From assembly GCA_035640715.1 (NCBI GenBank), contig DASQVO010000185.1, positions 1 to 39,334 on the forward strand: DNA of 39,334 nucleotides, written 5' to 3'. Made by a program: the position numbers and the translations under genes. The DNA comes from DASQVO01 sp035640715 (GTDB lineage Bacteria; Actinomycetota; Actinomycetes; Streptosporangiales; Streptosporangiaceae). The notes under the pieces are model-generated. The model had not been told where the DNA came from, made no database searches, and saw only the letters and a list, made by a program, of their open reading frames with translations. Position 1 is the first letter of the stretch; every line of letters starts with the position of its first letter. This document shows positions 24,374 to 32,981 of the stretch, piece after piece.

Positions 24374-24994
24374 TCAGCGGTGGTTGGTCCAGTGCGGCCC
24401 GGCCACGTCCCATTCGGCGTCCCACGCCGCCAGGCGCCGCCGGTCCAGCGCCCGGTGAATCAGTGCCCCGGTGGCCATCAGCAGGAACGCGATGCCGAAG
24501 ACGGCCAGGGCGCCCGCGAGCGCAGCCCGGTCGGTGACCTGCGCAGGCCCAAGCGGTGGTCCGGTCTGCACGCCCGACCGGTCTGTCCAGATCGTCGCCG
24601 TAGCGCCTTTGGCGGTCCCGGTGGCGACCGTGATATTTCCGGTGTGACGTGTCCCGTCTGGCGCCGTCCAGCTGGCCGGTACCTGTGCGACGTCCGCGGC
24701 TCCGTACGGATTAGCGGGGGACCTGGGAACGCCCTGCAAGACGACGGCCGTAACCGGGTGCCAGGCCGCATTCTCTACCCGTTCAGCACGGACAGCGCCG
24801 CTGTAGGCCCACTGGCCGACAGTTATCGCAGCCAACGGGGCGCCCGCCAGGAACGCCACCATCAGCCCGGCTATCACCGCGGACTCGAGCCGGTCGATGG
24901 TACGCCGCAGCGGATTACGGTCCGGCCATAGCCCCCGTAGCACTCTTCCCAGCAAGGTCACGCGCCGCGCGCGCCCTGCCGCGCGCCTTCTCAA
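24374..24994 (-). CDS. Rv1733c-like membrane protein
   Basis: A 206-aa protein. The cytoplasmic basic N-terminus contains RVLRGLWPDRNPLRRTIDRL, the motif that marks the actinobacterial Rv1733c family. A first membrane helix follows (AVIAGLMVAFLAGAPLAAIT), then an extracytoplasmic beta domain (VPASWTAPDGTRHTGNITVA), a second helix (AGALAVFGIAFLLMATGALI) and a basic tail. Rv1733c belongs to the DosR dormancy regulon and is a T-cell antigen; its biochemical role is unknown. TTG 24994 has GGGAGG 8 bases upstream and is my preferred start; an in-frame GTG at 25087 would add 31 residues. It is divergent from a DosS-like kinase. Confidence 0.75.
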   Translation of the reverse strand: MRRRAAGRARRVTLLGRVLRGLWPDRNPLRRTIDRLESAVIAGLMVAFLAGAPLAAITVGQWAYSGAVRAERVENAAWHPVTAVVLQGVPRSPANPYGAADVAQVPASWTAPDGTRHTGNITVATGTAKGATATIWTDRSGVQTGPPLGPAQVTDRAALAGALAVFGIAFLLMATGALIHRALDRRRLAAWDAEWDVAGPHWTNHR

Positions 24995-25369
24995 CCTCGC
25001 CACCTCCCGATTGCGGAAACACTGTATTGCATCCAAAATTCTCTCTGCGCCAGTTCTCCGCGCACTGCGGCTGCCGGGTGGATGCACGCAGAGCCATCAG
25101 AAGACCTCGTCCCGTATAGCATCACCGGTAAGGACCCGGGACCGTTAACCGGGTCCCGTCCTCCGCAGCGACCGCGAAATTCATCCATACCAACGGAGTG
25201 CCGTCTGCCCGGGTGCCCGCCGCATCACTGGCCACAAGGGCCCTCTGCCCCGGGCTGGCGCATCCAAGCCGCCGGACCGGCGAGTACTGGCCCGGCCCAT
25301 GCGCGGCGGGTTACCGTGGACTGGTCTGGCACGCCGGGCCATACCGCGCCACGCCCTGAAGGACGGCCG
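24995..25369. other. Divergent promoter region of membrane protein and kinase
   Basis: About 375 bases. The part next to the membrane-protein gene is AT-rich (25010-25050). A compound palindrome lies at 25132-25157. The remainder up to the kinase ATG stays open in frame with the kinase but lacks its conserved N-terminus, so I leave it non-coding. Confidence 0.5.
25132..25157. promoter_or_regulatory. Compound palindrome, candidate regulator site
   Basis: GGACCCGG (25132-25139) pairs with CCGGGTCC (25149-25156), and an overlapping GGGACC (25138-25143) pairs with GGTCCC (25152-25157). GTTAAC lies at the centre. The GGGAC/GTCCC half-sites recall the DosR box, but the 10-base spacing is wrong (DosR uses 4), so the binder is unknown. 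Confidence 0.45.
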
Positions 25370-27088
25370 ATGGAAACGGCATCCGGCACTCCCGGAGTGC
25401 TGCCGAATCTGCAGCTCGACGAGTTGCTCGCCGAGCTGCAATCCCGCATGCAGGCTGTCCTCGCGACCAGGGACCGGATGCACGGCCTGCTGCAGGCCGT
25501 CGTCACCGTCGGCTCGGGCCTCGACCTTGAGACCACGCTCCGGCGGATTGTCGAGGCGGCCGTCGGCCTCGTCGACGCCAAGTACGGGGCGCTCGGGATG
25601 ATCAGCGAGGGCCAGCGCCTGGTGGAGTTCATTCCGGTCGGCCTGGAGGAGGCCGAGATCAGGAAGATCGATCACTGGCCAGAGGGCCGCGGCCTGCTCG
25701 GCCTGCTGATCCATGATCCCCGGCCGCTGCGGCTCGCGGACATCTCGCAGCATCCGGAGTCGTCCGGTTTTCCCCGGGGGCACCCGCCGATGAGCAGCTT
25801 CCTCGGCGTGCCCGTCCGGGTCCGCGGCACCGTGGCCGGCAACCTGTACCTGACGGAGAAGCGGGACGGCGGGGAATTCACCGAGGACGACGAGGCGGTG
25901 CTCACCGCGCTCGGCGCCGCCGCGGGTGTGGCCATCGAGAATGCCCGGCTTTATGACGAGGCGCAGCGGCAGCAGCGCTGGCTCCGGGCGAGCGCGGAAG
26001 TAACCACCAGCCTGCTGTCCGGAACCGATCCAGGCCAGGTGCTCGCCAGCCTGACCAGGCAAGCACGGGAGCTGTCGGGCGCCGACCTCGTCTGGCTCTC
26101 CATGCCGGACGAGGAAGGGCTGCGGCACACGATCGAGTACGCGGAGGGCGACGGCGCCGCGGAGGCGCGTGGCCTGGTCGTGCCGGCCGACCGGTCGCTT
26201 GCCTTGCGGGTAATGCTCAGCGGAGAGCCGCTCACCCTCGATGACCTCACAGACAGCGACGATATCGCCTGGCTGGAGCGTGACCTGGCCGGTCAGGTCG
26301 ACCATGTCATGGCCTTCCCGCTCGGGCCGCCGGGCAATGTGCGCGGCGTGCTCCACGTGGGGCGCCGGCGAGGAGGGCTACCGTTCCCGCCGGCGATAGC
26401 CGACCTGGTGGCGTCCTTCGCCGCGCAGGCCGGCGTCGCGCTCGAACTGGCGGCCCGCCGCCGGGACGCGGAGCGCCTTTCCCTGTTCGAGGACCGGGAC
26501 AGGATCGCCAGGGACCTGCATGACCTGGTTATCCAGCGGCTGTATGCGACGGGGATGTCGCTGGAGGGCATGGTCCCGATGATCACCAAGCCCGAGGTCA
26601 CCAACCGGATCCGCAACGCCGTCGACTCGATGGACGAGACGATCAAGGACATCCGCGCCACCATCTTCGCGCTGCAGTCACGCGCGGAGGACCAGCCCCC
26701 GAACCTGCAGGGCGAGATCGTCAGCATTGTCGATCAGATGACGCCGATGCTGGGATTCAGCCCGTCCCTGCGCTTGGGCCAGGGACTGAGCGGGCCGGTA
26801 GCCGCGGACGCGGCCGAGTGCATGCTCACCGCGCTCCGTGAGGCCCTGTCTAATGCGGCACGGCATGCGCATGCCACCCGGGTGGACGTTAGCGCAGACG
26901 TGGATGCCGCCAGGAACCTCACCCTGCGGGTCGTCGACAACGGCGTCGGCATCCCGCCCAGCGTGCATCGCAGCGGGCTGCGGAACCTGGCGCAGCGCGC
27001 CGAGAAGCTCGGCGGGGAACTCCGGCTGGGCCCGGCCGGCGCCACGGGAACCGAGCTGGTCTGGCGCGTGCCGCGCGGCCCGCGCTGA
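25370..27088 (+). CDS. DosS/DosT-like heme-GAF sensor histidine kinase
   Basis: 572 aa, against 578 for M. tuberculosis DosS. GAF-A (about residues 50-195) has His138 in RGHPPMSSFLGVPVR and Tyr160 in GNLYLTEKRDGG. GAF-B covers about 215-362. The HisKA_3 domain has His384 in RIARDLHDLVIQRLYATG, and the C-terminal ATPase has ALREALSNAARHAHA and VVDNGVGIPP. The spacings His138-Tyr160 and His138-His384 equal those of DosS His149 (heme ligand), Tyr171 (distal pocket) and His395 (phosphoacceptor), as I recall them. Heme-based sensing of O2, NO or CO or of redox state is therefore likely. ATG 25370 has AAGGA 6 bases upstream. No DosR-type response regulator is in the window. Confidence 0.9.
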   Translation: METASGTPGVLPNLQLDELLAELQSRMQAVLATRDRMHGLLQAVVTVGSGLDLETTLRRIVEAAVGLVDAKYGALGMISEGQRLVEFIPVGLEEAEIRKIDHWPEGRGLLGLLIHDPRPLRLADISQHPESSGFPRGHPPMSSFLGVPVRVRGTVAGNLYLTEKRDGGEFTEDDEAVLTALGAAAGVAIENARLYDEAQRQQRWLRASAEVTTSLLSGTDPGQVLASLTRQARELSGADLVWLSMPDEEGLRHTIEYAEGDGAAEARGLVVPADRSLALRVMLSGEPLTLDDLTDSDDIAWLERDLAGQVDHVMAFPLGPPGNVRGVLHVGRRRGGLPFPPAIADLVASFAAQAGVALELAARRRDAERLSLFEDRDRIARDLHDLVIQRLYATGMSLEGMVPMITKPEVTNRIRNAVDSMDETIKDIRATIFALQSRAEDQPPNLQGEIVSIVDQMTPMLGFSPSLRLGQGLSGPVAADAAECMLTALREALSNAARHAHATRVDVSADVDAARNLTLRVVDNGVGIPPSVHRSGLRNLAQRAEKLGGELRLGPAGATGTELVWRVPRGPR

Positions 27089-27122
27089 CCGCGGCTTGGT
27101 ATCGGCCAGCAAGCGGAATCCC

Positions 27123-27140
27123 CGCTGACCTCGGTCAGCG
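27123..27140. terminator. Hairpin between convergent kinase and tex genes
   Basis: Arms CGCTGACC and GGTCAGCG around TC, 34 bases after the kinase stop and 60 from the tex stop. Its position suggests a shared terminator. The core TGACCTCGGTCA is identical to the palindrome at 23451-23462. Confidence 0.6.
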
Positions 27141-27200
27141 CCAAGGTCGCGCACCACACGCTCTGCCCGATCGTGATTGTCCCGGCGGACGGAGTCAGGC

Positions 27201-29816
27201 CTAGCGCTCCCGGCGCCCCCCGCCACCGGAATCCCGGCCGCCTGGCTTCTTGCCGCTGTGCCCGCTATCCGTGCCGCCGAGGAGGCCGGCCCGGCGGAGG
27301 GCGTCGGCCATCGCGCCGCTTCCCCCGTTATCCGGACGGCCACGGTTGTCCGCACCGTGCCGCTCACCGGATCGGCTACCGGACGCCGCGCCACCGCTCG
27401 TTCGGCCCGTCTGGGCTCTCCGGCCTGAACCCCGGCCCGGACGGGCCGCAGTGTCCGCGCGGTCCCGCGCCGGCCGTGGGGCCTTCGTCGCGGCACCGTC
27501 AGCGCCCTCGGACTCGTCGTCGAGGCGGAGGGTGAGAGAGATCCGCTTGCGCGGTATGTCGACCCCGAGCACCTTGACCCGCACCACGTCGCCCGGCTTG
27601 GCCACCTCCCGCGGGTCCGCGACGAAGTTCCGCGACATCGCGGACACGTGCACGAGGCCGTCCTGGTGGACGCCGATGTCGACGAATGCCCCGAAGGCCG
27701 CCACGTTGGTGACGACGCCCTCCAGCAGCATGCCGGGCGCCAGGTCCTCCATCGTCTCCACGCCGTCGGCGAAGGTGGCAGTCCTGAAGCCCGGCCGCGG
27801 GTCCCGGCCGGGCTTCTCCAGTTCCCTGAGGATGTCGGTGACGGTTGGCAGCCCGAACCGGTCGTCGGCGAACCGCTCCGGCTTCAGGGAGCGCAGCACC
27901 GCGGTGTTGCCGATCAGTCCGGGCATCGACGTCCCGGCGGCCGCGAGGATGCGCCGCACCACCGGGTAGGCCTCGGGGTGCACGCTGGACGCGTCGAGCG
28001 GGTCATCACCGCCGGAGATGCGCAGGAACCCGGCGCACTGCTCGAACGCCTTCGGGCCCAGCCGCGGGACCTCCATGAGCGCCTGCCGGGTGCGGAACGG
28101 GCCGGCGGCGTCGCGGTGAGCGACAATCCCGTCGGCCAGCCCGGCGGTGACACCGGAGACGCGGGCCAGCAGCGGTGCCGAGGCCGTGTTCACGTCGACC
28201 CCGACGCCATTGACGCAATCCTCGACCACGGCGTCCAGCGAGCGTGACAGCTTGATCTCGGAGACATCGTGCTGGTACTGGCCGACGCCGATGGATTTTG
28301 GATCGATCTTGACTAGCTCGGCCAGCGGATCCTGGAGGCGGCGCGCGATCGACACCGCGCCGCGCAGCGACACGTCCATGCCAGGAAGCTCGCGGGAGGC
28401 ATAGGCGGACGCCGAGTAGACCGACGCTCCGGCCTCGGAGACCACGACCTTGGTGAGCTTCAGCTCGGGATGCGCCGCAATCAGGTCCGCGGCGAGCCGG
28501 TCCGTCTCCCGTGAGGCGGTGCCGTTGCCGATCGCGATCAGCTCGACGCCGTGCGCCGCCGCGAGCCGGGCGAGGATCGCGATGGACTCATCCCAGCGCC
28601 GCTTCGGCTCGTGCGGGTAGATCGTCTCTGTCGCGACCGCCTTGCCGGTCGCGTCCACTACCGCGACCTTCACGCCGGTACGGAAGCCGGGGTCCAGGCC
28701 CATGGTCGGGCGCGCCCCGGCCGGCGCGGCGAGCAGCAGGTCACGCAGGTTCGCCGCGAACACGCGCACGGCCTCGTCCTCGGCCTGCTGCCAGAGCCGC
28801 ATCCGCAGGTCGACGCCCAGGTGCACCAGGATGCGCGTCCGCCACGCCCACCGGACGGTCTCGGCGAGCCACCGATGTCCCGGGCCCTCCGCCGGGCCCG
28901 CTGGCCGGAGGACGTCCGCGATGCCGAACCGGAGGGCGATGCGGGTTTCGTACGGTGACGGCGACCCGGCGTCCGGTGCGTCGCCCGCGTCCATGGTCAG
29001 ATCGAGGATCTCTTCCTTCTCGCCGCGGAACATCGCCAGGATCCGGTGCGAGGGCAGCTTCGTGAACGGCTCGGCGAAGTCGAAGTAGTCGGCGAACTTG
29101 GCCCCGGCCTCCTCCTTGCCCTCGCGCACGCGCGAGACGAGCCGGCCAGCCGACCACATCTGCTCCCGCAGTTCGCCGATCAGGTCCGCGTCCTCGGCGA
29201 AGCGCTCAACCAGGATCGCGCGTGCCCCGTCAAGGGCCGCCGCCGCGTCGGCCACGCCGCGGGCGGGATCGACGTAGGCCGCGGCTGCCTCCTGCGGATC
29301 GTGCTCCGGCGCGCCGAGCAGCTGATCGGCCAGCGGCTCGAGGCCCGCTTCCCGGGCGATCTGCGCCTTGGTGCGCCGCTTCGGCTTGTAGGGCAGGTAG
29401 ATGTCTTCCAGGCGGGCTTTGGTGCCGGCGGCCAGAATCTGCTCCTCGAGCGCATCGTCGAGCTTGCCCTGCGAGCGGATCGACTCGAGAATCGCGGTGC
29501 GCCGTTCGTCCAGCTCGCGCAGGTAGCGCAGCCGCTCCTCGAGGGTGCGGAGCTGCGCGTCGTCCAGGGTGCCGGTCACCTCCTTGCGGTACCGGGCGAT
29601 GAACGGCACGGTAGCGCCGCCGTCGAGCAGCTCGATCGCGGCCGCCACCTGCTCCGCACGGACGCCGAGTTCATCGGCGATCCGGCGGTCAACGGGCACC
29701 TGGGCGCGCGCCTGGACCGTACCCTGAGCCGTCCCGGCGGCCCCGCCGGGCCCGGCGGGCCCCGCAGGCCCGGCGGGCTTGCTGACGGTCGTCTGGACGG
29801 GTTCCTCGACGGGCAT
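27201..29816 (-). CDS. tex: Tex family RNA-binding transcription accessory protein
   Basis: About 871 aa with the Tex order. The N-terminal helical domain has ELLDGGATVPFIARYRKEVT and LEDIYLPYKPKRRTKA. The YqgF/RNase H-like domain has MGLDPGFRTGVKVAVVDATG. The helix-hairpin-helix part has VNTASAPLLARVSGVTAGLA, and the S1 domain has GMLLEGVVTNVAAFGAFVDI with HQDGLVHVS. A tail of about 110 residues, rich in Arg, Gly, Ser and Asp, is longer than in E. coli Tex. The N-terminus also carries a PAGPAG low-complexity run. ATG 29816 is the likely start, though it has no strong ribosome site; GTG 29822 is an alternative. Tex binds nucleic acid and the transcription/translation machinery. Confidence 0.92.
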   Translation of the reverse strand: MPVEEPVQTTVSKPAGPAGPAGPGGAAGTAQGTVQARAQVPVDRRIADELGVRAEQVAAAIELLDGGATVPFIARYRKEVTGTLDDAQLRTLEERLRYLRELDERRTAILESIRSQGKLDDALEEQILAAGTKARLEDIYLPYKPKRRTKAQIAREAGLEPLADQLLGAPEHDPQEAAAAYVDPARGVADAAAALDGARAILVERFAEDADLIGELREQMWSAGRLVSRVREGKEEAGAKFADYFDFAEPFTKLPSHRILAMFRGEKEEILDLTMDAGDAPDAGSPSPYETRIALRFGIADVLRPAGPAEGPGHRWLAETVRWAWRTRILVHLGVDLRMRLWQQAEDEAVRVFAANLRDLLLAAPAGARPTMGLDPGFRTGVKVAVVDATGKAVATETIYPHEPKRRWDESIAILARLAAAHGVELIAIGNGTASRETDRLAADLIAAHPELKLTKVVVSEAGASVYSASAYASRELPGMDVSLRGAVSIARRLQDPLAELVKIDPKSIGVGQYQHDVSEIKLSRSLDAVVEDCVNGVGVDVNTASAPLLARVSGVTAGLADGIVAHRDAAGPFRTRQALMEVPRLGPKAFEQCAGFLRISGGDDPLDASSVHPEAYPVVRRILAAAGTSMPGLIGNTAVLRSLKPERFADDRFGLPTVTDILRELEKPGRDPRPGFRTATFADGVETMEDLAPGMLLEGVVTNVAAFGAFVDIGVHQDGLVHVSAMSRNFVADPREVAKPGDVVRVKVLGVDIPRKRISLTLRLDDESEGADGAATKAPRPARDRADTAARPGRGSGRRAQTGRTSGGAASGSRSGERHGADNRGRPDNGGSGAMADALRRAGLLGGTDSGHSGKKPGGRDSGGGGRRER

Positions 29817-30037
29817 CGTCACGATAGGTATCCGCTTTCTCACTCGCCTGCTTGTGCTGCGACGGCAGGGCACATGGTGCACCGCGCCGGCGCGTCAGTG
29901 CATTGTGCCGCGTCGCGGGCCGCGCCGCATCGCCAGGCCCGGCCGCCCGCCCCTCGCTCGGTGATCACCTGCGGATGCCCGCAGTTCGGGGCTTGCGGCA
30001 TCCTGATCGAAACTTTCGGAATTATAGCGTCCGCCAG

Positions 30038-31501
30038 CTACTGCTGGACGGAGGTGACCGGTGCCCCCGTCCGCTGCTGCCGCTCGAAGACCCGGACGAT
30101 CTCCTCGACCGGGAGCCCCTTGGTTTCGGGCAGGAACCGGTACACGAACACGATCGCGAGGAAGGCCAGGGCGGCGAAGCACACCATGACCCCGCCCAGG
30201 CTGATCGCGTTCTGCCAGACCGGGAAGACCTCGATGAGAGCGAAGTTGGCCAGCCAGTCGATCATCGCGGCGAACGCGGCGGCCTGGCCGCGGACCGCGG
30301 TGGGGAACACCTCGCCCTGCAGGGTCCAGCCGGTGCCGCCGACGCCGATGGCGAAGGAGGCGATGAAGAAGTCCAGGCCGATCATGATGACCACCAGCCG
30401 GGCGGTGCCGGATAGCCAGGCCAGGCCGAGCGCGGAGACCAGCGCGAAGACGATCATCCCGGTGTAGCCGCCGATGGCCAGCTTGCGCCGGCCGAACTTG
30501 TCGATCCACCGGAACCCGAGGTAGGTGGAGGCCACGTTGACCGATGTCATGATGGCGGTGACCTCCACCCCGGCGACGGTGGTGGCGACCAGGCTGGCGT
30601 GGGCGCCGGAGAAGATCGGCCCCAGCAGGTGCGGCCCGTAGTACAGCGGTACGTTGATGCCGGTGATCTGCTGGAAGATGAAGAACACGCTCACCACGGC
30701 CAGCGCCCTCAGCACCCCGGGGGTCCAGGCCCTGCGCCGCCGCTCCCGGTTGCCCCCTTCCACCTGCTCGATGACGTCGGCGGCGCGGCGGACGTCGTCC
30801 TCGCTCACGTCACCGGCTCCCAGCGTCTTCATGGCCTTGCGCACGTCGTCGTAGCGGCCGTGCCGGAGCAGCCACCGGGGCGATTCCGGCATCTGGCTGC
30901 GCAGCACCAGCCCGATCAGGGCGGGAACGGCGCCGAGCCCGAGGACCAGCCGCCAGCCCACGCTCGCCGCGCTGGCCGGGAAGGCGCTGAAGATGATCAG
31001 CGCGACGATGTAGGCGAGCAGGATCCCGACCGTGATCATCCACTGCTGCAGCATGGTCAGCGACCCGCGCCGTTCCTTCGGTGCGTACTCAGCGATGTAG
31101 GCGGTCGCGATCGCCGAGTCCGCGCCGATGGCCAGCCCGATCAGCGTGCGCGCGACGAGGAGCACCGGGGCGTCCGGCGTCACCGCAGACAAGATTGCGC
31201 CCGCCGCGTAGATTCCCGCGTCAACGACCAGCAGCGCCTTCCGGCCGAAGAGGTCGGAGGCCGGGCCGCCGAGGATGGCTCCCGCCGCCGCGCCCAGTGA
31301 TGCACCGGACACCAGGTAGCCCAGCGCCAGGCCGTGCAGTCCGTAAGGGACGAAGTTCAGCGCGGAGCCGATGTTGGAGGTGTCGTAGCCGAACAGGAAG
31401 CCGCCCAGGGTGGCCAGCAGGGTGAGCTGCCAGTAGAAAGACGTAGGTGACCGCTCGTCAAGGGTGGTAAGGACGTTGCTGGTCATCCCGGGCTGAGCCA
31501 T
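30038..31501 (-). CDS. MFS sugar-porter family transporter
   Basis: 487 aa, 12 predicted membrane helices. Sugar-porter signatures are in order: GGFLFGYDTSNIG in helix 1, DLFGRKALL after helix 2, YIAEYAPKERRGSL, PESPRWLL before the central loop, FFIFQQITGINVPLYYGP in helix 7, and RFLPETKG at the C-terminus. These mark H+-coupled or facilitated sugar/polyol/inositol uptake; the substrate is not evident. ATG 31501 has AAGGGAG 6 bases upstream. The 221 bases after it (29817-30037, towards tex) and the 199 before it (31502-31700) hold no gene. Confidence 0.92.
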   Translation of the reverse strand: MAQPGMTSNVLTTLDERSPTSFYWQLTLLATLGGFLFGYDTSNIGSALNFVPYGLHGLALGYLVSGASLGAAAGAILGGPASDLFGRKALLVVDAGIYAAGAILSAVTPDAPVLLVARTLIGLAIGADSAIATAYIAEYAPKERRGSLTMLQQWMITVGILLAYIVALIIFSAFPASAASVGWRLVLGLGAVPALIGLVLRSQMPESPRWLLRHGRYDDVRKAMKTLGAGDVSEDDVRRAADVIEQVEGGNRERRRRAWTPGVLRALAVVSVFFIFQQITGINVPLYYGPHLLGPIFSGAHASLVATTVAGVEVTAIMTSVNVASTYLGFRWIDKFGRRKLAIGGYTGMIVFALVSALGLAWLSGTARLVVIMIGLDFFIASFAIGVGGTGWTLQGEVFPTAVRGQAAAFAAMIDWLANFALIEVFPVWQNAISLGGVMVCFAALAFLAIVFVYRFLPETKGLPVEEIVRVFERQQRTGAPVTSVQQ

Positions 31502-31680
31502 CTCACGCTCCCTTACTGCAGTCGCCGCTGACCGCGCGGGGCATGGCGCCGGTGAGTTCCGCGTGGGGGCACTAACTGCGCCAATGCCTTTTTCTGGTCT
31601 ATTTGCCTAACCCGTATTCCCGTTTGGCGGCGAAGTGAACGCGGCAGGCACGGATCCGGCGGGCCGCCTGCTGACGCGGC

Positions 31681-31696
31681 CCGGGAAAAGTCCCGG
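31681..31696. terminator. Hairpin just after the serpin gene
   Basis: Arms CCGGGA and TCCCGG (6 bp) around AAAG, 4 bases beyond the serpin stop codon; on the transcript the loop is CTTT. Possible terminator or 3' end stabiliser. Confidence 0.4.
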
Positions 31697-31700
31697 CTGG

Positions 31701-32903
31701 TCAGCCGGCGGCGGGCCTGGTGACCTGGCCGAGGAACAGCGGGAGCCCGCTGGCCACCTCAATGATCGCGAAGAGGAATGGGCGGTCGACGGTCATCGTG
31801 ACCGGCTCGGGCGCGTGCATGACGGCCATCGCCCGCATCGCGACCGCGGTCGCGGCGGCCGCCTCGGTGCCCTGCTCATCGACGTTGATATAGGCCTGGT
31901 GGGCCACTGCGCCGATGACCAGCCGCTCCTGGACTGTTATGCCGCTGAAGTCCGCACGGTCGGTGAACGCGGCGTCGACGCCAAGCTGCTGGAGCACCGG
32001 GATGAGCCCGAAGCTGGCCCGCTGGCGGAATCTCGGCATCGAGAGCGCCACCCTGCGGCGTTCGGCCGCCGCGAGCAGGCCGCGCAGACCGCGGCCGGCG
32101 AGCGGCGCCGCCAAGGACGACAGCGGCCCGTCGGGCAGGACCACTGCCATGGCGAGGCGGCTCGCCCGGTACGGCAGCAGCACGGCCTGATAACCCTCGC
32201 CCCGCAGATAGGACAGGTCGGCGGTATGCCGCATCATCTGCACCGTCATCGCCGCGCCGGCGCCGGCGCCGTCTGGGTAGAACGGTGCGTCGCCGGTAGC
32301 GTGCGCGGGAAACGGATACGCCCAGGCTGCCTTGAGATAGACGGCGTTGGCCAGCACGAGGCGGGTCAGCGGGCCGATCGTACCGGGTCCCAGCAGGCCG
32401 GTGATCTTGCCCGCGGTCTGCTCCTCGATCAGCTGGTTGATCTCCGCACACGCCTTCTCAGGCGCGGTGCAGAAGTCCGCGTGCCGGACCGTCACCGCGG
32501 CCGCCTCACGGAGCTGGCCGGTGAACTCGGGCAGCAGCGCCAGGCCGGCCTGCACCCACATGGTGTTCGGCGCGCGCAGCGTCACGGCTGCGTCGCCGTC
32601 GCCCGGGTCACGAGCGTCACCCGCGCCGCTTGCGCCGGCCAGCCCGCCGGACAGCAGCCGCAGGCCCTCGCCGGCGGCTTCCGGCCCGCTCAGGTGCAGC
32701 GCCGCGGCGATCTCCGCCGCGGTCTTTCCCCGCGCACCGCACAATGCCATCCGCAGTGCCGCCGCGATGCTCGCCGGCGAGAACACGGTGTTCTCTCCGG
32801 CCGCGCCGAGCAGCCGGTACAGGTCCGCGCCGAACGCATCATCCGCTGCCGCGGCGGCTCGCGCCTGCTCGGCGTCCACACCAGCCATCGAGTCCCGTGA
32901 CAT
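31701..32903 (-). CDS. Bacterial serpin (serine protease inhibitor)
   Basis: 400 aa with the full serpin core. NTVFSPASIAAALRMALCGA lies in the helix A/B region, followed by GKTAAEIAAALHL, LVLANAVYLKAAWAYPF (strand 3A), MMRHTADLSYL, VALSMPRFRQRASFGLIPVL and the C-terminal DRPFLFAIIEVASGLPLFLG. The reactive loop hinge is DEQGTEAAAATAVAM: small residues at P12-P9 mark an inhibitory serpin. Counting 15 residues from Gly (P15) puts P1 at Met359 and P1' at Ala360. No signal peptide is visible, so it is probably cytoplasmic. ATG 32903 has GGAGG 4 bases upstream. Serpins trap proteases as covalent complexes; bacterial ones are patchily distributed and often acquired. Confidence 0.93.
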   Translation of the reverse strand: MSRDSMAGVDAEQARAAAAADDAFGADLYRLLGAAGENTVFSPASIAAALRMALCGARGKTAAEIAAALHLSGPEAAGEGLRLLSGGLAGASGAGDARDPGDGDAAVTLRAPNTMWVQAGLALLPEFTGQLREAAAVTVRHADFCTAPEKACAEINQLIEEQTAGKITGLLGPGTIGPLTRLVLANAVYLKAAWAYPFPAHATGDAPFYPDGAGAGAAMTVQMMRHTADLSYLRGEGYQAVLLPYRASRLAMAVVLPDGPLSSLAAPLAGRGLRGLLAAAERRRVALSMPRFRQRASFGLIPVLQQLGVDAAFTDRADFSGITVQERLVIGAVAHQAYINVDEQGTEAAAATAVAMRAMAVMHAPEPVTMTVDRPFLFAIIEVASGLPLFLGQVTRPAAG

Positions 32904-32906
32904 GGG

Positions 32907-32946
32907 TCCTCCGTCCGTCAGGGGATGGGGATCCTCCGTCCGTCAG
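32907..32946 (-). repeat. 25-bp near-tandem duplication carrying the serpin ribosome site
   Basis: TCCTCCGTCCGTCAG occurs at 32907-32921 and 32932-32946, with similar GGGAT flanks. On the coding strand each copy holds GGACGGAGGA, so the Shine-Dalgarno sequence is duplicated; only the proximal one is correctly spaced from the ATG. Confidence 0.85.
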
Positions 32947-32981
32947 AGGATATGTGGCAGGGCAGGTGTGATAGCTGCGGC

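Noticed and set aside
24284..24380. Short open frame MSMRNADRIRELLSDLSITM on the plus strand after the STAS gene
   Set aside because: The first 30 or so residues look protein-like, but the frame then runs antisense through the Rv1733c-like gene and has no ribosome site; it lies downstream of the strong terminator at 24183-24216. Probably chance.
25132..25157. Canonical DosR box
   Set aside because: The half-sites GGGAC and GTCCC are present but 10 bases apart instead of 4, and the flanking TTS/SAA bases are absent. Reported only as an unassigned palindrome.
26734..27496. Long antisense open frames over the kinase and tex genes
   Set aside because: They lack family motifs, are Arg/Ala/Pro-rich and follow from GC-biased third positions of the real genes; the same holds for the many other overlapping frames in the window.
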